Assembly: GCA_934376955.1 (NCBI GenBank)
Contig: CAKRPJ010000025.1
Coordinates: forward strand, 1 to 36,026
Direction of reading: 5' to 3'
DNA: 36,026 nt
DNA from: CAKRPJ01 sp934376955
Lineage (GTDB): Bacteria; Bacillota; Clostridia; Lachnospirales; Lachnospiraceae
Shown: positions 33,672 through 36,026 of the stretch, piece by piece
Layout: every line of letters starts with the position of its first letter
How positions within the stretch are numbered: the stretch's first letter is position 1
Made by a program: the position numbers and the translations under genes
The notes under the pieces: generated by a model
What the model was told of the DNA's origin: nothing
The model's database searches: none
What the model saw: only the letters and a program-made list of their open reading frames with translations

Positions 33672-34667
33672 TTACTTTATATCCTCCGGACGCCTCACGA
33701 CACGCACAAGCCGGTGACCGGATCTTTGGCCCTCCGCCCATACATTCCGATTCTCCGGACGCACCGGTTTATTTTCCGGGTGTGCCGGTTTGCTATCCGG
33801 ACGCACTGTTTTGCTATACGGGCGTACCTGCCTGCTATCCGGGCTGGCCATTTTGCTTGCCGGATGTGCCGGTTTGCTTGCCGGATGTGCTGGTTTCTGC
33901 TCCGGACGTGCTGTTTTGCTTTCCTCGATCGCTTGCTGCATCGGAAGATCGGTAGAGTCCTTCACCATGCGTTTTAATTCCTCTACCTCTTTCTCTGTCA
34001 GTTCCCGATATTCTCCCCGTTCTAGGTTTCCCAGTTTAATGCTCATGATCCGGACTCTCTTTAATTTCATCACATGATAGTCCAGAGCACGGCACATCCG
34101 CCGGATCTGACGATTCAGTCCCTGCGTCAGAACGATATGAAATGTATGGGAACCGGTCTGCCAGGCTCTGCAGGGCTTAGTGAGTACGGCCAGATCCTCG
34201 ATCCAGACTCCCTCACGCATTTTTTTCAGAAATTCTTCTGTCACAGGCTTATTTACCGCGACTGCATATTCCTTTTCATGGTTATTCCCGCCACGCAGGA
34301 TCTTATTCACAATATCGCCCTGATTTGTCATCAAAAGCAGTCCCTCCGAGTCCTTATCCAGACGTCCCACCGGATAGATCCTCTGAGGATAATTCAAAAA
34401 TTCCACGATATTTTCAGCCCTGTCTTTGTCTGAGGTCGTACAGACGATCCCCCTCGGCTTATTTACAACAAGAAAGACCGGCTTATCCTTTCCGCCTACT
34501 GTCTGTCCATCACAGCATACCGTCTGTCCCGGTTCCACCTTCGTCCCCATAGATGCCGGGGCACCGTCAATCAGGACACGCCCTTCTTCGATCAGGCGGT
34601 CTGCTTCCCGTCTGGAGCATATCCCTGCATCACTCAGATACTTGTTAAGTCGAATGCCTTCTCCCAC
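33672..34667 (-). CDS. rluF: 23S rRNA pseudouridine synthase, RluB/RluF family, with repetitive tail
   Basis: This enzyme converts a uridine in 23S rRNA to pseudouridine. The S4 RNA-binding domain (about 5-55) starts IRLNKYLSDAGICSRREAD. The catalytic motif is GRLDKDSEGLLLM with the nucleophilic Asp, and GLNRQIRRM is the RluB/RluE/RluF hallmark. The core ends near 235. Beyond it a basic tail (251-331) contains nine seven-residue repeats of the KPAHPAS type, found in no canonical RluF I recall. The start is GTG at 34667 with AAAGGA six bases before. The symbol is by family; RluB is an alternative. Confidence 0.88.
   Translation of the reverse strand: MGEGIRLNKYLSDAGICSRREADRLIEEGRVLIDGAPASMGTKVEPGQTVCCDGQTVGGKDKPVFLVVNKPRGIVCTTSDKDRAENIVEFLNYPQRIYPVGRLDKDSEGLLLMTNQGDIVNKILRGGNNHEKEYAVAVNKPVTEEFLKKMREGVWIEDLAVLTKPCRAWQTGSHTFHIVLTQGLNRQIRRMCRALDYHVMKLKRVRIMSIKLGNLERGEYRELTEKEVEELKRMVKDSTDLPMQQAIEESKTARPEQKPAHPASKPAHPASKMASPDSRQVRPYSKTVRPDSKPAHPENKPVRPENRNVWAEGQRSGHRLVRVVRRPEDIK
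33729..33917 (-). repeat. 21-base tandem repeats encoding heptapeptides
   Basis: Nine units of 21 bases encode a heptapeptide of the form K/R-x-A/V-H/R-P-x-S/N (for example KPAHPAS, KTVRPDS, KPVRPEN) at residues 251-313 of the RluF-like protein. Two adjacent units are identical in protein and nearly so in DNA; outer units are more diverged, so the array is not newly made throughout. Confidence 0.9.
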
Positions 34668-34706
34668 TGTTTATCCTTTCCTTGATACACATCATTTTGC
34701 CCATGC

Positions 34707-34726
34707 TGATGCATTTATCTGCATCA
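34707..34726. other. short hairpin between queA and the rluF-like gene
   Basis: TGATGCA (34707-34713) pairs with TGCATCA (34720-34726) around a 6-base loop. No T run follows on the minus strand, so read-through into the rluF-like gene is expected. Confidence 0.35.
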
Positions 34727-34735
34727 CATTTATCT

Positions 34736-35776
34736 TTAGTCATCCATTTCCTGGGTGATGAACATCGCATCCCCAAAGCTGAAGAAGCGATATTTCTCCT
34801 TGATCGCCTCCTGATAGGCTGCAAGCACATGCTCTCTGCCTGCAAGTGCAGAAACCAGCATTACAAGGGTCGATTCCGGAAGATGGAAGTTAGTGATCAG
34901 GCAATCCAGTATCTTAAATTTGTATCCCGGATAAATGAAGATCTCTGTCCATCCGCTTCCCGCCTTTAAGATTCCGTCTTCTCCTGTTGCGGATTCCAGT
35001 GTCCGGCAGCTTGTTGTACCGACGCAGATCACGCGGCCTCCGTTCTTCTTTGTATCATTGATCTTTTTTGCTTCTTCTTCTTCCACCACATAAAATTCCG
35101 AATGCATGTGATGTTCCTCGATCGTTTCAACCTTTACCGGACGGAAGGTTCCGAGACCGACATGAAGCGTAACATGTGCGATCTTTACCCCCATAGCTTC
35201 GATCTCTGAAAGAAGCTCCTTTGTAAAATGGAGACCTGCGGTAGGGGCAGCGGCAGAGCCTTCATGCTTTGCATACACAGTCTGGTAGCGATTTTTATCC
35301 TTCAGCTGATGTGTGATATATGGCGGAAGGGGCATCTGTCCCAGACGATCTAATATCTCCTCAAAGATCCCGTCATATTCAAATTGGATCAGGCGGTTTC
35401 CCTCATCAACGACACCGATGACTTTTCCCTTTAACAGTCCGTCTCCAAAAACCACTTCGGCGCCTTCACGCATCTTTTTTCCCGGCTTTACCAGAGTTTC
35501 CCATACGTTATCCGATCTTCTTTTCAAAAGGAGTACCTCGATCTTCGCATCGGTCCCCACCTTCTGGCCGATCAGTCTGGCCGGAATTACCTTTGTATCA
35601 TTAATAACAAGACAATCTCCTTTTTTCAGAAAATGAAGGATGTCCCGGAAATGGCGATGTTTGATCTCGCCTGTATTTTTATTTAATACCAGCAGTCTGG
35701 AGGCTGCACGATCCTCCAGCGGATCCTGTGCAATCAGCTCCTGCGGCAGCTCAAAATTAAAATCATTTACATTCAT
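34736..35776 (-). CDS. queA: S-adenosylmethionine:tRNA ribosyltransferase-isomerase
   Basis: QueA transfers a ribosyl group from SAM to 7-aminomethyl-7-deazaguanine at tRNA position 34, the penultimate step to queuosine. The start (FELPQELIAQDPLEDRAASRLLVL) and the SAAAPTAGLHFT, GLGTFRPV and NFHLPESTL motifs identify it. It has 346 residues, the usual length. AGGAGA lies nine bases before the ATG. It heads the queA, rluF-like, ligA, metA operon, in which two tRNA/rRNA modification genes lie together. No tgt is adjacent in the window, though in many Firmicutes it is close by. Confidence 0.97.
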   Translation of the reverse strand: MNVNDFNFELPQELIAQDPLEDRAASRLLVLNKNTGEIKHRHFRDILHFLKKGDCLVINDTKVIPARLIGQKVGTDAKIEVLLLKRRSDNVWETLVKPGKKMREGAEVVFGDGLLKGKVIGVVDEGNRLIQFEYDGIFEEILDRLGQMPLPPYITHQLKDKNRYQTVYAKHEGSAAAPTAGLHFTKELLSEIEAMGVKIAHVTLHVGLGTFRPVKVETIEEHHMHSEFYVVEEEEAKKINDTKKNGGRVICVGTTSCRTLESATGEDGILKAGSGWTEIFIYPGYKFKILDCLITNFHLPESTLVMLVSALAGREHVLAAYQEAIKEKYRFFSFGDAMFITQEMDD

Positions 35777-35821
35777 TTTTTTCTATCTCCTGTCTGGCTT
35801 CTATATCAAAAGTTCCTAGAC

Positions 35822-35850
35822 ATTGTAACAGAATCACGCAAAAAAATCAA
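35822..35850 (-). promoter_or_regulatory. promoter of the queA operon
   Basis: On the minus strand -35 TTGATT (35845-35850), 17 bp, and -10 TACAAT (35822-35827). The predicted start is near 35815, about 39 bases before the queA ATG. No preQ1 riboswitch-like structure is visible in that short leader. Confidence 0.6.
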
Positions 35851-35915
35851 TGCAGGCCATCCGCCGGGACTGCACAAATTCTGCACAAATTATTGAAAAA
35901 AGTCTGCCTTACCCC

Positions 35916-35944
35916 TTGCCAGAAATAAAAAATTATTGTATACT
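35916..35944 (+). promoter_or_regulatory. promoter of tRNA-Arg
   Basis: -35 TTGCCA (35916-35921) and -10 TATACT (35939-35944) are separated by 17 bp. Transcription would start near 35951, right at the tRNA 5' end. Confidence 0.65.
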
Positions 35945-35953
35945 GTCTAAGAT

Positions 35954-36025
35954 GCATCTGTAGCTCAGTGGATAGAGCAGTGGCCTCCGGAGCCGCGTGC
36001 GTAGGTTCGATTCCTATCAGATGCA
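35954..36025 (+). tRNA. tRNA-Arg (anticodon CCG)
   Basis: The acceptor stem is GCATCTG/CAGATGC with discriminator A. The D arm is GCTCAGTGGATAGAGC, the anticodon arm GTGGC-CTCCGGA-GCCGC gives anticodon CCG (CGG arginine codon), and the T arm is GTAGG-TTCGATT-CCTAT. It is complete in the window; no CCA is encoded in the single base that remains. Confidence 0.95.
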
Positions 36026-36026
36026 T

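Noticed and set aside
33729..33917. CRISPR-like array
   Set aside because: The 21-base units are contiguous, keep the reading frame of the RluF-like gene and have no spacers.
34707..34726. terminator between queA and rluF-like gene
   Set aside because: The 7-bp stem has no T run on the transcribed strand.

Overview
The window looks like chromosome from a low-to-moderate G+C Gram-positive anaerobe of the class Clostridia, most likely a Lachnospiraceae member. The reasons are AGGAGG-type ribosome binding sites, a SpoVB-like flippase, lipoproteins with a lipobox, a VanR/VanS-type two-component pair, and several small families (DUF3842, DUF4250, DUF5722, CmpB-like) that I know mainly from Lachnospiraceae. 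The family assignments are from memory of motifs, with no database search. Most genes lie on the minus strand in long, tightly packed operons. No intergenic gap exceeds 300 bases.

Left part (1-9,400). A tRNA-Ser(CGA) sits beside what may be the terminus of an insertion sequence running off the left edge. Next comes an operon reading leftward from a promoter near 4,300: nifS, nifU, mnmA and a lipoprotein amidase. It links sulfur mobilisation, Fe-S assembly and tRNA thiolation, with a cell-wall hydrolase coupled at the end. A divergent SpoVB/MurJ-like flippase follows, then a small orphan gene, apt with its own promoter, and a divergent M23 metallopeptidase.

Middle part (8,030-17,450). One apparent nine-gene operon reads leftward from an extended -10 promoter near 17,409: OmpR-type regulator, histidine kinase, an 814-residue membrane-anchored protein with a GldG-like look, ABC ATPase, ABC-2 permease, endonuclease IV, a double zinc-ribbon membrane protein, a TPM-domain protein and DUF3842. 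Genes overlap or are separated by a few bases (largest gap 47), so the envelope module and the downstream genes are probably co-transcribed. This is the most system-like part of the window.

Right-middle part (17,459-25,300). After a strong hairpin terminator there is a secreted DUF5722 glycosidase-like protein, a compact multi-hairpin element (about 18,696-18,876), and an operon DUF4250, CmpB-like, plsC, pheA, ppx-like, ppk1. The last 15 residues of PPK1 are encoded by the repeat element, which resembles an IS200/IS605-type end.

Right part (25,300-36,026). A divergent asparaginase gene converges on pstSCAB across a bidirectional terminator; pstS has its own promoter and a possible attenuator before pstC. 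No phoU or PhoPR is present. A soluble P-type-ATPase-like HAD protein is divergent from pstS. The last operon is queA, rluF-like, ligA, metA; its ligase lacks the usual motif IV lysine and its MetA carries the acetyl-CoA-type Glu111. A complete tRNA-Arg(CCG) with a good promoter closes the window.
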